Positions 32,024 to 41,787 of a stretch of DNA of 64,000 nucleotides are shown here, in pieces. The translations under genes were made by a program, and so were the position numbers. Positions within the stretch are counted from its first letter, which is position 1, and the number at the start of each line of letters is the position of its first letter. Under the pieces are notes generated by a model. That model did no database searches. It worked only from the letters and a program-made list of their open reading frames with translations, and had not been told where the DNA came from. Source of the DNA: B69-G16 sp964501905 (lineage in GTDB: Archaea > Thermoproteota > Thermoprotei > Thermofilales > B69-G16); NCBI GenBank assembly GCA_964501905.1, contig CAZCTW010000005.1, positions 1 through 64,000 on the forward strand. Reading direction: 5' to 3'.

Positions 32024-33475
32024 ATGTCTGAGAAGATTATAGGTATTACTGTAAAAAAGAGCGAGAATTTCTCAGAGTGGTTCACTCAAGTAGTGGCGAA
32101 AGCAGGCTTAGCGGATCAGAGATACAACGTTCAAGGCTTTATCGTGCACATGCCCTGGGCTATGAGGATTATAAGGGAAATATACAGGCTTTTCGAGAAG
32201 GAACTCGAGCGCACCGGACACGAGCCAGTGCTCTTCCCGCTTGTTATACCGGAGGAGAACTTCGAGAAGGAGAAAGAGCATGTCGAGGGCTTTAGGCCTG
32301 AGGTTTTCTGGGTTACAGAGGCGGGAGACGATAAGCTCGAGCGGAGGCTAGCCCTCAGGCCAACCTCAGAGACCGCCTTCTACCAAATGTACGCGTTGTG
32401 GATTACCAGCTGGAGAGACTTGCCTCTAAAGTTGTACCAGAGCGTCAGCGTCTACAGGTACGAGAAAACCACTAGGCCTTTCATAAGAGGTAGAGAATTC
32501 TTGTGGATTGAAGCTCACGACGCATTCGCGACTCACAGGCAGGCTTTGAGGCAGGTCAGAGAGGATATGGAGAACTCCCGCAGGGTTATATGGGAGCGGC
32601 TAGGCATACCCTTTCTATTCTTGAGGAGGCCTCCGTGGGATAAATTTAAGGGAGCTGAGGACACCTACGCCGCCGACACCCTAATGCCCGATGGGAGAGT
32701 CCTCCAGATATCTTCAACCCACGACCTAGGGCAGAGATTCGCGAAGGCCTTTGGTATAACGTACATGGATAAAAACGGCAAGGAGAAATACGTCTGGCAG
32801 ACGTGCTATGGACCTGGCATATGGCGTATAGTAGCGGCTCTAGTAGCTATCCACGGAGACGATAAAGGCTTAGTATTGCCCTTCGAGGTAGCCCCTATCC
32901 AGGTAGTCATAATACCGATATACTACAGCGACGAGGATAGGAAGCTAGTCATGAAGAAGTGCAGACGCTTCAACCTTAAACTCAAGAGGAGGGATATCAG
33001 AACTCTGATAGATACTAGGGATAAAACTCCGGGTTGGAAGTTTAACGATTGGGAGCTTAAGGGAGTGCCTATAAGGTTGGAGATAGGGCGTAGGGAAGTC
33101 GAGCAGGGGTTCGTAACGGTGTTCAGGAGGGATCTCATGAAGAGGGAGAAGGTTCCTGATGATAAAGTAGTGGATAGGATATATGAGCTCGCCGAGGAGA
33201 TACTGGAGAACTTAAAGGTTAAGGCTAAGAAATTCTTCGAAGAAAATATAGTCTCCGCTAGCACCAAAGAGGAACTCATAAAGGCCATAAAAGAGGGCAA
33301 GATAGTTAAGATATCCTTCTGCGGCAGAGAGGAGTGCGCTGAGTATATGAGGGAAGCCACTAACGGAGCTAAGGTTAGAGGCACCTCTCTAAACTTTAAA
33401 GAGGGGGACTACGGTAAGTGTGTTTGGTGCGGGCAACCCGCCAGATACATAGTGTACGTGGCTAAAGCCTACTAG
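32024..33475 (+). CDS. proS: Prolyl-tRNA synthetase, archaeal/eukaryotic type
   Basis: The enzyme charges tRNA-Pro with proline in the cytoplasm. The 483-aa product has class II motif 2 in LALRPTSETAFYQMYALWIT / YQSVSVYRYEKTTRPFIRGREF, motif 3 in GDDKGLVLPFEVAPIQVVII (preceded by GPGIWRIVAALVAIHG), the anticodon-binding domain (about 285-395) and the C-terminal zinc-binding-like domain (SFCGREECAEYM ... CVWCGQPARYIVYVAKAY). There is no bacterial editing insertion, and length fits archaeal enzymes. It appears as a single-gene transcript with a structured leader. Its end overlaps the convergent gene by 4 nt. Confidence 0.97.
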   Translation: MSEKIIGITVKKSENFSEWFTQVVAKAGLADQRYNVQGFIVHMPWAMRIIREIYRLFEKELERTGHEPVLFPLVIPEENFEKEKEHVEGFRPEVFWVTEAGDDKLERRLALRPTSETAFYQMYALWITSWRDLPLKLYQSVSVYRYEKTTRPFIRGREFLWIEAHDAFATHRQALRQVREDMENSRRVIWERLGIPFLFLRRPPWDKFKGAEDTYAADTLMPDGRVLQISSTHDLGQRFAKAFGITYMDKNGKEKYVWQTCYGPGIWRIVAALVAIHGDDKGLVLPFEVAPIQVVIIPIYYSDEDRKLVMKKCRRFNLKLKRRDIRTLIDTRDKTPGWKFNDWELKGVPIRLEIGRREVEQGFVTVFRRDLMKREKVPDDKVVDRIYELAEEILENLKVKAKKFFEENIVSASTKEELIKAIKEGKIVKISFCGREECAEYMREATNGAKVRGTSLNFKEGDYGKCVWCGQPARYIVYVAKAY

Positions 33476-35637
33476 TCTTTATGTCTGTAGACCGCCATGC
33501 CCCCTCGCTCTACATATACTTCGAGGTTCTCCGGTTTTTCATACCAAGGATATAGCTCTTTATGGGCTTTAGGTGAAAACCATATAGCGGCATCTCGCAG
33601 CATATGCTCGTAAGGTATTCCGATTCCCAAGCCGTTGTACACCAGCTCGACGTTTCCATCGTAGTACGTGTAGGCTAGGAAGAATATACTTCTGTGGGCC
33701 CCAACCCTATCGAAGCCCATGCGGTCGAGTTCGCCGAGCAGCTCTACTAGGTCGGGGCAGTACTGTATGGGGATAGAGCTGTAGTAGGTGCTTCCCGGGA
33801 GTACAACGCCGAAAGCTACCAGCGGTGTATCTTCGACAGGCTTCACGGTGGGCACGGCCAGCATTCCCGAGATAAACCAGATAGAGTGAAATACTAAAGC
33901 CATGACTACGACAGTCTTCAAGACCTTTTTCTGTTTCTCCAGTTTAAACATGGAAAATCTATTGGCGACGTACATAGCCAGCGGGTATATCGCCATATAG
34001 GACCACCTGCTCGGATAGGGGAGCGCCTCCGTAGATATAACCCCGGAAAACCACACAGTCGTTACAAAAACCAACCACGTGGTCAGTATGGGGTCGTTTT
34101 TATAACCCTTCTTGCCCATCAACAGGAACAGCGGCAGGTAGAGCAGGTACAGCGTGAGCGTAGCAAGTCTAACGTCTACATCTGTGAAGGAGTAGCTGTA
34201 GAAGAAAGACTTGAAGTGTACCACGGAATTCCACAATTTAAGGTATCCTCCAGAGTATAATAATAGGTAGATGTAGACTACTATTGCTATCGGGATCAGT
34301 CCTAGGGCGAGAGCGGCGGCGCGGTCCCACTTACGGGTTTTTAAAACGACGTAGACCAGGTAGGTGGTATAGGTGGCGACGGCGAGTAATGCTACGAATT
34401 GATGGGATAGAGAAGCCAGCAGCGCTAATACTAGCGAGAGCATGAAAGTCCGGAATTTAGGCTCTCTAAGATACGAAAAAGCCAATAGTATAAATCCCAG
34501 AGCCATGGCGTTCCTGTGGAAATCCCAGAGCACCCTAAACCCCATAGGGTGCAGAGTCGCGATGACAGCGGCTAATAGGCTCGAAGTCCTCGAAAGCTGT
34601 AGGTACCTCCTGGCGAACCTGTAGGAGGCGTAGCCTAAAAACCCCGCCAGGGCGACCGCTATCAATTTTACTGCGACAATAGGGTTTAAGCCGAGCGCTG
34701 CGCTTATCAAGTTAAATATTAGACAGGGGAGGACTGCTCTAAACGCTAGGTCAATTATACCCAACTGCCCGACGGGGAGGCCGGTTACCTGTTCTTCTAG
34801 CAGAGCTCTAGCTTTTATCATAGCCGCGTATATGGTTGTTTCGTAGCCGATGGGGTAAGGAGTTGATAACTCCATGAAAAGCCTGACTAGAAGCGGAATT
34901 AAAATTGAAGCTAATCCTTCTTTTGAAACATACTTTCCAAGCTTGATCGAATTTATTTTAGCTTGGAGCGCCAGCTTCCTCCTCTTTGTCATTAATTCAT
35001 GGCTTTTAAGCGTTGCAGTAGTCCCTAAACCCCGCGCCAACTTCTTCCTTACTGCTATTGCAAGTGAAATGGCGAACATGAGCGAGTATATTAATAGTAG
35101 GACGTGCAGGGGGATTCTTTGAGAAGGATCGTTGGCATTTATGGTTAAAAACGGATAGAGGATTTTGATCTCGCCTCCGGAGGCGGCGTCGAAGAGTAGG
35201 TGAGCCGATATTCCTGAAGAGATCATCCATGAAGCTTCTAGATTTCTAAATAAAGCGTAGGTTAGGAGTCCAAGCAGAGCGGCGAAGGTCAAGCTGTGCG
35301 TAGGGAATCGGTGTATCTCTCTCAGTATTAGGCGTGGATCTAACGAACCTGCTTGAAGTATGTGGTCTAGGTCTATGCACAGGCTGGCGATCGCCGGGAG
35401 GAAGGTTTTTATCGATAAACCGCTCTTGCGGTAAAGCGTTAAGACGAGAGGCGCGTTGACGGCCATGGCCGTAGTCGCTTGAATAGCTTCATCAGCTATT
35501 ATTGAGGGTATTCTATTCCTCACGGCGTATATGCTTCTCCTATAGGTGTATCCTAGAAAAATGGCAGTAAGAATAAGAGCTATCGCTATGGCGAGTATTC
35601 TATTATCCATGTTTTTAGCTCCGAACTTTATACCCAC
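33472..35637 (-). CDS. Large polytopic membrane protein: DUF457-like N-terminus fused to GT-C-like domain
   Basis: The 721-aa product has two parts. Residues about 40-200 resemble the YdjM/DUF457 membrane-bound hydrolase family: LPAIASLCIDLDHILQAG, HRFPTHSLTFAALLG, SGISAHLLFDAAS, with the conserved His/Asp pairs. Residues about 240-610 have some ten membrane helices with an overall GT-C glycosyltransferase-like or archaeal uncharacterised transporter layout, followed by an external C-terminal domain. No clear GT-C D-x-D/E motif is certain. An internal start at 35610 is possible. Function unknown; it could act on lipid-linked sugars at the membrane. Confidence 0.7.
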   Translation of the reverse strand: MGIKFGAKNMDNRILAIAIALILTAIFLGYTYRRSIYAVRNRIPSIIADEAIQATTAMAVNAPLVLTLYRKSGLSIKTFLPAIASLCIDLDHILQAGSLDPRLILREIHRFPTHSLTFAALLGLLTYALFRNLEASWMISSGISAHLLFDAASGGEIKILYPFLTINANDPSQRIPLHVLLLIYSLMFAISLAIAVRKKLARGLGTTATLKSHELMTKRRKLALQAKINSIKLGKYVSKEGLASILIPLLVRLFMELSTPYPIGYETTIYAAMIKARALLEEQVTGLPVGQLGIIDLAFRAVLPCLIFNLISAALGLNPIVAVKLIAVALAGFLGYASYRFARRYLQLSRTSSLLAAVIATLHPMGFRVLWDFHRNAMALGFILLAFSYLREPKFRTFMLSLVLALLASLSHQFVALLAVATYTTYLVYVVLKTRKWDRAAALALGLIPIAIVVYIYLLLYSGGYLKLWNSVVHFKSFFYSYSFTDVDVRLATLTLYLLYLPLFLLMGKKGYKNDPILTTWLVFVTTVWFSGVISTEALPYPSRWSYMAIYPLAMYVANRFSMFKLEKQKKVLKTVVVMALVFHSIWFISGMLAVPTVKPVEDTPLVAFGVVLPGSTYYSSIPIQYCPDLVELLGELDRMGFDRVGAHRSIFFLAYTYYDGNVELVYNGLGIGIPYEHMLRDAAIWFSPKAHKELYPWYEKPENLEVYVERGGMAVYRHKD

Positions 35638-35758
35638 TAATACGCGTTTTCCCTAAAATACTTAATCTATCGAAAGTACTTATTATTCAGCGTTATTACT
35701 AGTTTATTTTGGAGAAAATACCGGGAGTTTGAAGTTGTTATTCGAGGTATAGTGGAAT

Positions 35759-36463
35759 TTATTCGTAAATATTTTCGAGTAGCTCCTCCGCTCTATCCAG
35801 CAACTTGGAAGCGGCTTCAAGTTTAGCTGAGGCGTCGACGTAGTATCCAGCGTTAGCGTCCATAACTGCCTCCTCGTATAATTGTCTAGCCCTTCGATAC
35901 CGTCTCTCTATCTTAGAAACGTCTTTACCTTCATCTTTAGCCAGTATTATCTCCTCGCCCAGGGTGAGTAGCCGAGACTTAACGGAGGCCATTAATTCTT
36001 CAATTTTCTTCTCTTTTTCTTCTCTAGTTCTAAACTCCTCCTCAATTTTATACTTTAAATCCTCGGCGGTATCTCTAACGGCGTTCGCTATAACTGAGGC
36101 TAAATATCCCCTATTTCCTGAAAGAGCGGCGTTGAAGCTATCTTCTATGGTGTAGAGAGTAGCGTCTACCGGGCTGCCTCCGGTCACGAGAGTCTCGAAA
36201 AATCTGAAACCCGTATGGGCTATCTCTAAACCTCTACGCTCAAGAGTTTTCCTAACGTCAAAAGATACGATTATATCGTCTCCGTAAGGCTCGACTTTAA
36301 CAGATCCAACCTCATCCCCGTACCTAACCTTAATCTCGCATTTTGCAGGATTTATAGAGCGGTTAACGATTTGAAGACCCGATTCTGTAAATTTGTTTAA
36401 TAGAGCCTCCACGTACCTGTTGTAGTACCGTGCTAGCCCGGAAGCACGATACGTGTACGTCAT
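35759..36463 (-). CDS. Hypothetical protein with C-terminal coiled coil
   Basis: I do not recognise this 234-aa protein. Residues 1-125 are an alpha/beta domain with short strands (SVKVEPYGDDIIVSFDVRKT). Residues 125-234 are long, highly charged helices (EEFRTREEKEKKIEELMASV; YVDASAKLEAASKLLDRAEE) typical of coiled coils or TPR-like pairs. There is no signal peptide or membrane helix. It is single, on the minus strand, with no coupled neighbour. The intact frame and normal codon use support a real gene. Confidence 0.6.
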   Translation of the reverse strand: MTYTYRASGLARYYNRYVEALLNKFTESGLQIVNRSINPAKCEIKVRYGDEVGSVKVEPYGDDIIVSFDVRKTLERRGLEIAHTGFRFFETLVTGGSPVDATLYTIEDSFNAALSGNRGYLASVIANAVRDTAEDLKYKIEEEFRTREEKEKKIEELMASVKSRLLTLGEEIILAKDEGKDVSKIERRYRRARQLYEEAVMDANAGYYVDASAKLEAASKLLDRAEELLENIYE

Positions 36464-36673
36464 TCGCTATCAGGTGAACTTAACTGTTTTAATCTTATAA
36501 ATATTGCGAACTTTCTAGGAAAATACCTAAACTATGAGATGAATATCTGCCTTGTCTCCAACTCTCTTTGAATAATCAAAATAATTAATAAAAAGCAGGT
36601 TTCCGGGATTCGATGCGGTGTTAGAAGGCCGAACCCCTCTTCAAAATCATATCCATATCTCATATCAAGGCTT

Positions 36674-37477
36674 CTAAAAACAGAAATCCACGTCGACTGA
36701 ATAGTTTTCCGCAATCTCACGTATCCTAGCCTTTAACCTCAAATAGTAGTTTTCGTCAAAAGCTTTCTCTTTAAATTCTTTAAACAAATTCGGGTAATTA
36801 GCTTCTAAAGCTTTTCTGATATAGCGCCAATTCCCAGATTTAATATTAAGCTTATCTACAATCACTCTATCCACGCCTACCTCCTTAAATTCCTCAAATA
36901 AATCCTTTAGGCTCTCCTCGCTAAAAATAGGTAGTAGCGGTCCTAGGAAGGCGTAAGTCCGTAAACCGACCTGCTTAACCTCGCTGAGCGCCTTTAAACG
37001 CTCCCTGATAGGCGGAGCTTTAGGCTCGAAGACTTTCCTAACACACTCATCTAGAGTCACTATAGTCAACCCAACCTCGACCCTAGAAAACTTCCTTAAA
37101 ATATCCAAATCCCTTACTACTAAGCCGGATTTAGTCAAGATGATCAGGAAGAAATCCCTGTGGGCGAGGATCTCAAGCAGTTTTCTAGTAAGCTCGTACC
37201 GCTCTTCAATGGGTTGGTAAGGGTCCGTAACACTGCTAAAGAGAACTAAACCTCTCCGAGCACGCCTGACTTCTTTCATTAACACGTACGGCGCGTTTAT
37301 CTTAACGTAGACGAACTCCCCCCACTCCAAGCCGGGAGGCAAGTGCTTAAGCATAAAACGGGCGTAGCAGTAGAGACAGCCGTGTCCACATCCTAAATAT
37401 GGATTTACCGCATAGTCTACGCCGTATATCCTACTCCTACTCAAGACGGTCTTGCAATCTATCAGCCTTACCTCCAT
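36674..37477 (-). CDS. Radical SAM protein, SplB-like
   Basis: The 267-aa product carries the radical SAM cluster motif C-x3-C-x2-C as Cys30, Cys34 and Cys37 in LGCGHGCLYCYARF. The pattern VNPYLGCGHGC ... LFSSVTDPYQPIEERYELTR ... ILTKSGLVVRDLDIL fits COG1533 (SplB-related), a family that includes spore photoproduct lyase and many archaeal members of unknown role. The SAM-binding (GGE-like) region is loosely conserved. It may take part in DNA repair or RNA/protein modification; which one cannot be told. It is monocistronic, with a gap of 210 nt downstream that shows nothing. Confidence 0.85.
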   Translation of the reverse strand: MEVRLIDCKTVLSRSRIYGVDYAVNPYLGCGHGCLYCYARFMLKHLPPGLEWGEFVYVKINAPYVLMKEVRRARRGLVLFSSVTDPYQPIEERYELTRKLLEILAHRDFFLIILTKSGLVVRDLDILRKFSRVEVGLTIVTLDECVRKVFEPKAPPIRERLKALSEVKQVGLRTYAFLGPLLPIFSEESLKDLFEEFKEVGVDRVIVDKLNIKSGNWRYIRKALEANYPNLFKEFKEKAFDENYYLRLKARIREIAENYSVDVDFCF

Positions 37478-37733
37478 TTTACAGAATACTATCAGTCTAC
37501 CCTCTTATCTAAGTTTTTACTCAGCGACAAATAGTGTTTAAGGCTTCCGAAAGAAATATATCCTAAGATCGTATCGTCAAAACGCGTACTCATAGCAGAA
37601 TCAGAATAACTCAGGTAGCTGGGAACAGCCGCCATTCTACACCTCTGCTCGTTTATGATTCCCTATTTCAAGTTTCTGAGATAAGGGCAAGATATGTTGA
37701 TGGACGATGCTATGCTTATCTATGATTTCTCGG

Positions 37734-38355
37734 CTATTGGAGGAGCCATAGGAGGAGGGCGGCGGCTACGGGTACGGTGAGTTTGTCTAGAATAGACTTC
37801 TTCGTCAGGCTTTCAACTAGAGCTGACGCTGTTGACGCGGCTAAACTCGCCGGCAGGGGATCCCCGCTAGAATACACGAAGCTAGCGAGGCTAAGAACAT
37901 GGCTAGAGTACCCGCCAGAGTTTTCCTGGGATTGCAAGGGAGTTTCGGCGAGTTAAAACCCTTACCTACTATCGCCGCCGCGGCGTCTCCAAAACTCGAA
38001 ATCATTACCGCTGCAGCTGCTTTAACAGGCTCCATTAGGGCTACTATAGCCAGCGTACAGCCCCAGAAATATATGGTCCCCGTGAAATACTTCTTCTCAA
38101 GTTCTTCCCTACGCGCCATGATTCTAAAAGTGTGAGAGGCGGGACGTTAACTCTAAGGTTTAGCCTAAGCGCTATTTCGTGTAGAGTGTAGAGCGTGAAG
38201 AAGAAAGCGGCTACCAGAGCAACTGATAAAGACAGAATTAAGGCGACTAGCCAGCTTTCTCCCCTTCCCAGTAAATAGCCCGTATAAGACGCCAGGGATA
38301 TTATAAGGCAATTGCCCGCCCTAGAAAGGCTAAGCCAACTCTTCAAGCGGTCCAT
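37734..38355 (-). pseudogene. Broken dolichol/polyprenol kinase-like gene (CTP-dependent)
   Basis: Three frames together make one membrane protein. They are MDRLKSWLSLSRAGNCLIIS ... HEIALRLNLRVNVPPLTL (to about 38135), then MARREELEKKYFTGTIYFWG ... SFGDAAAAIVGKGFNSPKLP ... CNPRKTLAGTLAMFLAS (to about 37865), then LPASLAASTASALVESLTKK to the end at 37734. The GDAAAAIVGK and RKTLAGTLAMF motifs are diagnostic of SEC59/phytol-kinase-type enzymes that phosphorylate isoprenols with CTP. One T and one C added in two short homopolymers restore a single frame. The first 35 residues look more like a UbiA prenyltransferase start. It is divergent from the protease gene at 38449. Confidence 0.65.
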
Positions 38356-38448
38356 AAATAATATATTTCGCGTTTGGAGACTAGTCGGAGTTTAGGATTC
38401 GAGCTAGTAGTAAAACGTTTTAACCCCAAAGCTAGAGAAATTTAAGGT

Positions 38449-40407
38449 ATGATTTTAAGGAGAATGATATTATCGGCGTTTTTGATACTTTTACTTCTAA
38501 GAACTTTACACGCCGCGCCCCTCGAGGAAATAGGGATAGTTGGGGAAGCTGAAGTTCTAGCTCCGGCGGTTTCCAAGGTGGAGGGCGCCGTTAAGGGGGT
38601 TTTAACAAAGATTAAAATAATGGTTACGGAGGGCACGGGAGACGTATACGTGGCTACCTCGTCGCTTACGGAGTTGGATATGCAGGCTACAGCTCGAGTA
38701 GCGGCACAGACAGCGTGCGAATTACTGGGTTTAAACTTGTCCAACTATAACTTCCTGATAAAGGTTGAATCGGACTCTATAATAGTCGGAGGTCCCAGCG
38801 CCGGCGCAATAATGACTATAGGCATGATATCGGCGTTGACGGGTTGGAAAATTAGGGAAGACGTCTTAATGACTGGAACTATAAATCCGGATGGGTCTAT
38901 AGGACCCGTCGGAGGGATACCGGAGAAAATAGAGGCTGCGGCTCAACGGAATGTAAAGCTCTTTTTAGTGCCTCTAGGCCAGACTATAGTTGTTAAATAT
39001 GAGATAGTTCATAAGCGGGTAGGGCCTTTCGTTTTTACAGAAGTAAAACCCGTTAGAATAAACCTGACGGAGTACGCTAGGGAAAAGTGGGGTATTAAAG
39101 TCGTTGAGGTCGCCGATATCGCTGAGGCTGCTTCAATATTCTTCAACAAGTCTTTCGAAGTTCACGTTGTGGAAGAGCCGAAATATAGGGAGTTAACTCG
39201 AGAAGTATTCTCCGAGGTCGCGCATGCGCTAATCGATAAAGCGAAATTCATGGAGGAAATGGTAAGAGATAGAGTAGAGAAAAGCGATATGGGCAGCGAG
39301 GCTAAAAAACAAATACTCTCGTTTATCGAAGAAAAAGCTAGTAAAAACTTGGATGAAGCAATTCGGCTCTCGGATGTAATGCCCTATGTTGCCGCGAGCC
39401 TGGCGTTTAGAGCGTTAGTTGCGCTCCAATACGTAGACAATATATTGTCTTATGAAGAGCAGGGAATTGATGAGATTACCGACAGGGTTCTAGACGTATT
39501 GGAGAAGGCTAGCGAGCTAGTGGAGGAAACTGCTATAGACTCTGAAAAAGACGCAGAGCTCATAATGGCTGCTAAATACCGCTTAGAAGAGGCTAAAGAG
39601 AATTTCGTAAAAGCTAACAAGACGGCCAGTATACATGGGAAGCTTTATCTACTGGCTTACTCTGAGCAGAAAGCTTACGCTAGTATCGCCTGGCTTAACA
39701 TCACGGAGAGGTTTTCGGAGGGGAGAGAGCTCCAGCTTAGCTATGTGAGGAAAATAGCCAGCGATTATCTCTTGGCGGCGAGAAATTCCTGGAGTTACGC
39801 TTATACTTTAATGTCGGAATCCAATATCCTCCTAGAGGAGGTAAATAGGGCGGAGGAAGCCTTTGGGAAAGCTAGAAGCGCTTTTGAAAAGGGGGATTAC
39901 CTCCTTTCCTGCGCCTTTGCGATAGAGGCGCTGGTAGAGTCGGAGCTGGCGTTAAATAAAATACACCTAAAAAGCGTTCAAAGAGATATAACCGATATAC
40001 TAGTTGAGAAAGCCCGTGAAAGAGCTTTATATGTTCTCTCGATAGCCCAGAACTTTACCGTACCAATCCTAGCCTCTAGCTATATGGAGCTCGCGGATTA
40101 CGAGGAGAATTACGAGACAAAGCTCAAGCTATACAAGCTGTCTTCGTACTATTCAAAGCTCGCATGCCAGTTAGCTAGAGTTAGAACGTTAAAGAAGACG
40201 ACGATTTCCGAACGGAAAGAAATGAACGTGGCGAGCGGGGAGGAGGCGGGGAAAGGTAATCTCGGGAATACTACCTACTACCCACTCGCTACGCCTTTAA
40301 TAGTTATAGGAGTTCTCCTAGTATGCTATATTGTCGTGCGTACTCGACTTAAAAGAGAATCAACGACAATCACCAGCCCTCAAATCCTATGTGTAGATAA
40401 AGGATAA
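38449..40407 (+). CDS. Secreted Lon-like (S16) archaeal serine protease, membrane-anchored
   Basis: The 652-aa product has an N-terminal signal or anchor (about 5-22) and a Lon-type S16 protease domain (about 30-225). The catalytic Ser117 is in GGPSAGAIMTIGMISALTGW and the catalytic Lys160 in GPVGGIPEKIEAAA. There is no AAA+ domain. A long helical, charged stretch (about 230-600) and a C-terminal membrane helix (about 615-635) follow. This is the plan of the COG1750 predicted archaeal serine proteases. The protease domain probably faces outward. Substrate unknown. The reading frame starts with a 5-residue basic N-terminus; no Shine-Dalgarno is evident. Confidence 0.87.
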   Translation: MILRRMILSAFLILLLLRTLHAAPLEEIGIVGEAEVLAPAVSKVEGAVKGVLTKIKIMVTEGTGDVYVATSSLTELDMQATARVAAQTACELLGLNLSNYNFLIKVESDSIIVGGPSAGAIMTIGMISALTGWKIREDVLMTGTINPDGSIGPVGGIPEKIEAAAQRNVKLFLVPLGQTIVVKYEIVHKRVGPFVFTEVKPVRINLTEYAREKWGIKVVEVADIAEAASIFFNKSFEVHVVEEPKYRELTREVFSEVAHALIDKAKFMEEMVRDRVEKSDMGSEAKKQILSFIEEKASKNLDEAIRLSDVMPYVAASLAFRALVALQYVDNILSYEEQGIDEITDRVLDVLEKASELVEETAIDSEKDAELIMAAKYRLEEAKENFVKANKTASIHGKLYLLAYSEQKAYASIAWLNITERFSEGRELQLSYVRKIASDYLLAARNSWSYAYTLMSESNILLEEVNRAEEAFGKARSAFEKGDYLLSCAFAIEALVESELALNKIHLKSVQRDITDILVEKARERALYVLSIAQNFTVPILASSYMELADYEENYETKLKLYKLSSYYSKLACQLARVRTLKKTTISERKEMNVASGEEAGKGNLGNTTYYPLATPLIVIGVLLVCYIVVRTRLKRESTTITSPQILCVDKG

Positions 40408-40604
40408 GGTTACAGCTCGAACTTAAAATCCCCGAGTTAAGATAGAAATCTCTGAGGTGAACTGAGAGGGATAAAACCTCAAATAGCAGACTTTTTAATT
40501 CGTGGTTCTGAAATTTAATATCAGAAATATCTGAAATTTAATGAAACAATTTTTCCGCGAAATCCCTTAAGGACGGGCTCTTCAACTAATTTATCAGTGG
40601 TAGG

Positions 40605-41351
40605 ATGAAACGTCTAGCGATAATTTTAATACTTGTAGTCTTAGCGATAACGCCAGTATACGTCTACACCCTCCAAGCTCAAACTCAAGAAGATAAACTC
40701 CTTATTGAAAAATTAAAAACCTTAGATTCGAGTAAAATTAGAGTTTTAAATGGAACCATAACGTCGATCGCAAATACTACTATCGTTGTTAAAAGTGGAG
40801 AGTTCAGTGGAGAATTAATAGCTAGCGGGAAATGGCTCCTAGTAACTCAGAGCGATGTCGGAACCTATCATTGGATGGAAACTATGGAGTACGTAAGGGA
40901 AGGTGACGCGTTGATAGTGATGGCTTCGGTGAGCAGGGATAATGAGACTTTAAATGCGCTACTGGGTTTAAGACAGGGAGACACTTTTATCGTCAGGCCG
41001 ACACTCGTCAAGTACTTTACACATGAGCGGAGACATGGAACATTTGAATTTACGTGTAAGCTGGTTGAGAAGAGAGGGTACTCGTTTATAATAGAAAAGA
41101 AAGGGTTCAAAGCTCTCGTTTTCATAAACCCGGAGGGAAGGTGGTATAGAGCGGGGCAAGGAGAAGTTCTCTGGAAAGATGTAGTAGATGAATTCAATCT
41201 GGGTGATACGCTTTGGCTCTGTACTCACAACATTTTAGTATTTAAGAGCGAGTTCGCCGAAATATTCGGGATAAACGCTGTAATCTGGGGTTTTAGCGGA
41301 GCCATAATAGACTTGGACACGGGAATAGCCTTAGCTAAATACCCGCTGTGA
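40605..41351 (+). CDS. Hypothetical secreted protein
   Basis: The 248-aa product starts with a signal peptide (residues 1-21: MKRLAIILILVVLAITPVYV). The mature part is beta-rich, with a repeated OB-like rhythm (VLNGTITSIANTTIVVKSGE; DTFIVRPTLVKYFTHERRHG). There is no membrane anchor at the C-terminus and no family that I recognise. It has its own short upstream region after the protease gene. It could be a secreted substrate or partner of the S16 protease upstream, but only proximity supports this. Confidence 0.65.
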   Translation: MKRLAIILILVVLAITPVYVYTLQAQTQEDKLLIEKLKTLDSSKIRVLNGTITSIANTTIVVKSGEFSGELIASGKWLLVTQSDVGTYHWMETMEYVREGDALIVMASVSRDNETLNALLGLRQGDTFIVRPTLVKYFTHERRHGTFEFTCKLVEKRGYSFIIEKKGFKALVFINPEGRWYRAGQGEVLWKDVVDEFNLGDTLWLCTHNILVFKSEFAEIFGINAVIWGFSGAIIDLDTGIALAKYPL

Positions 41352-41402
41352 CTCTCGCAACTTTTACTTTTCTTTTTCTTCTACGATTTAATAGCCGGAG
41401 AA

Positions 41403-41661
41403 CTATTCTTTCTCGGGTACCTTAGCGTAGATCGGCATCGTAGCCAGTATCGCCGATAACCCGAAGAGGTACGCTAATCTAGGCGATCCAATATCGCTGA
41501 GCATGCCCATGGTAGCTATGCCAGCGGCGCTGAACGGCAGCATCAATGTTCTCCTAAGGCTTATAACTGTAGCTCTCTCCTCGCTGGGTATATAGGCGTT
41601 TATCCACGCTCCGAAAGCCGGTCTCCTAAGCCCTATTCCGAATTCAAATAAAAGGAGAACT
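41403..41661 (-). pseudogene. C-terminal remnant of an MFS transporter
   Basis: The minus strand reads QVLLLFEFGIGLRRPAFGAW, INAYIPSEERATVISLRRTL, then a glycine-rich membrane segment to VPEKE and a TAG at 41403. The INAYIPSEERATVISL pattern is typical of the seventh to tenth helix region of major facilitator drug or sugar transporters. A stop just upstream of the fragment and the lack of the first half show that only about 85 residues remain. It ends abruptly at about 41661, next to a second, unrelated fragment. Confidence 0.6.
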
Positions 41662-41667
41662 TGTTAA

Positions 41668-41760
41668 GAGATTTTGGACGAGGAAATTCACGATGCTTTG
41701 AGCGGAGAGTTTAGAATTAGGTTCGGATTCTTTATAGAAAAAATTAAGAAGCTTTACTGA
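41668..41760 (+). pseudogene. Short C-terminal fragment of an unidentified gene
   Basis: The plus strand reads EILDEEIHDALSGEFRIRFG then FFIEKIKKLY and a TGA at 41758. It starts directly at the break point of the MFS remnant, so the two fragments were joined by a deletion or rearrangement. Family not recognised. Confidence 0.3.
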
Positions 41761-41787
41761 TGTAGCCTTAATCTACAACTTAAATGG

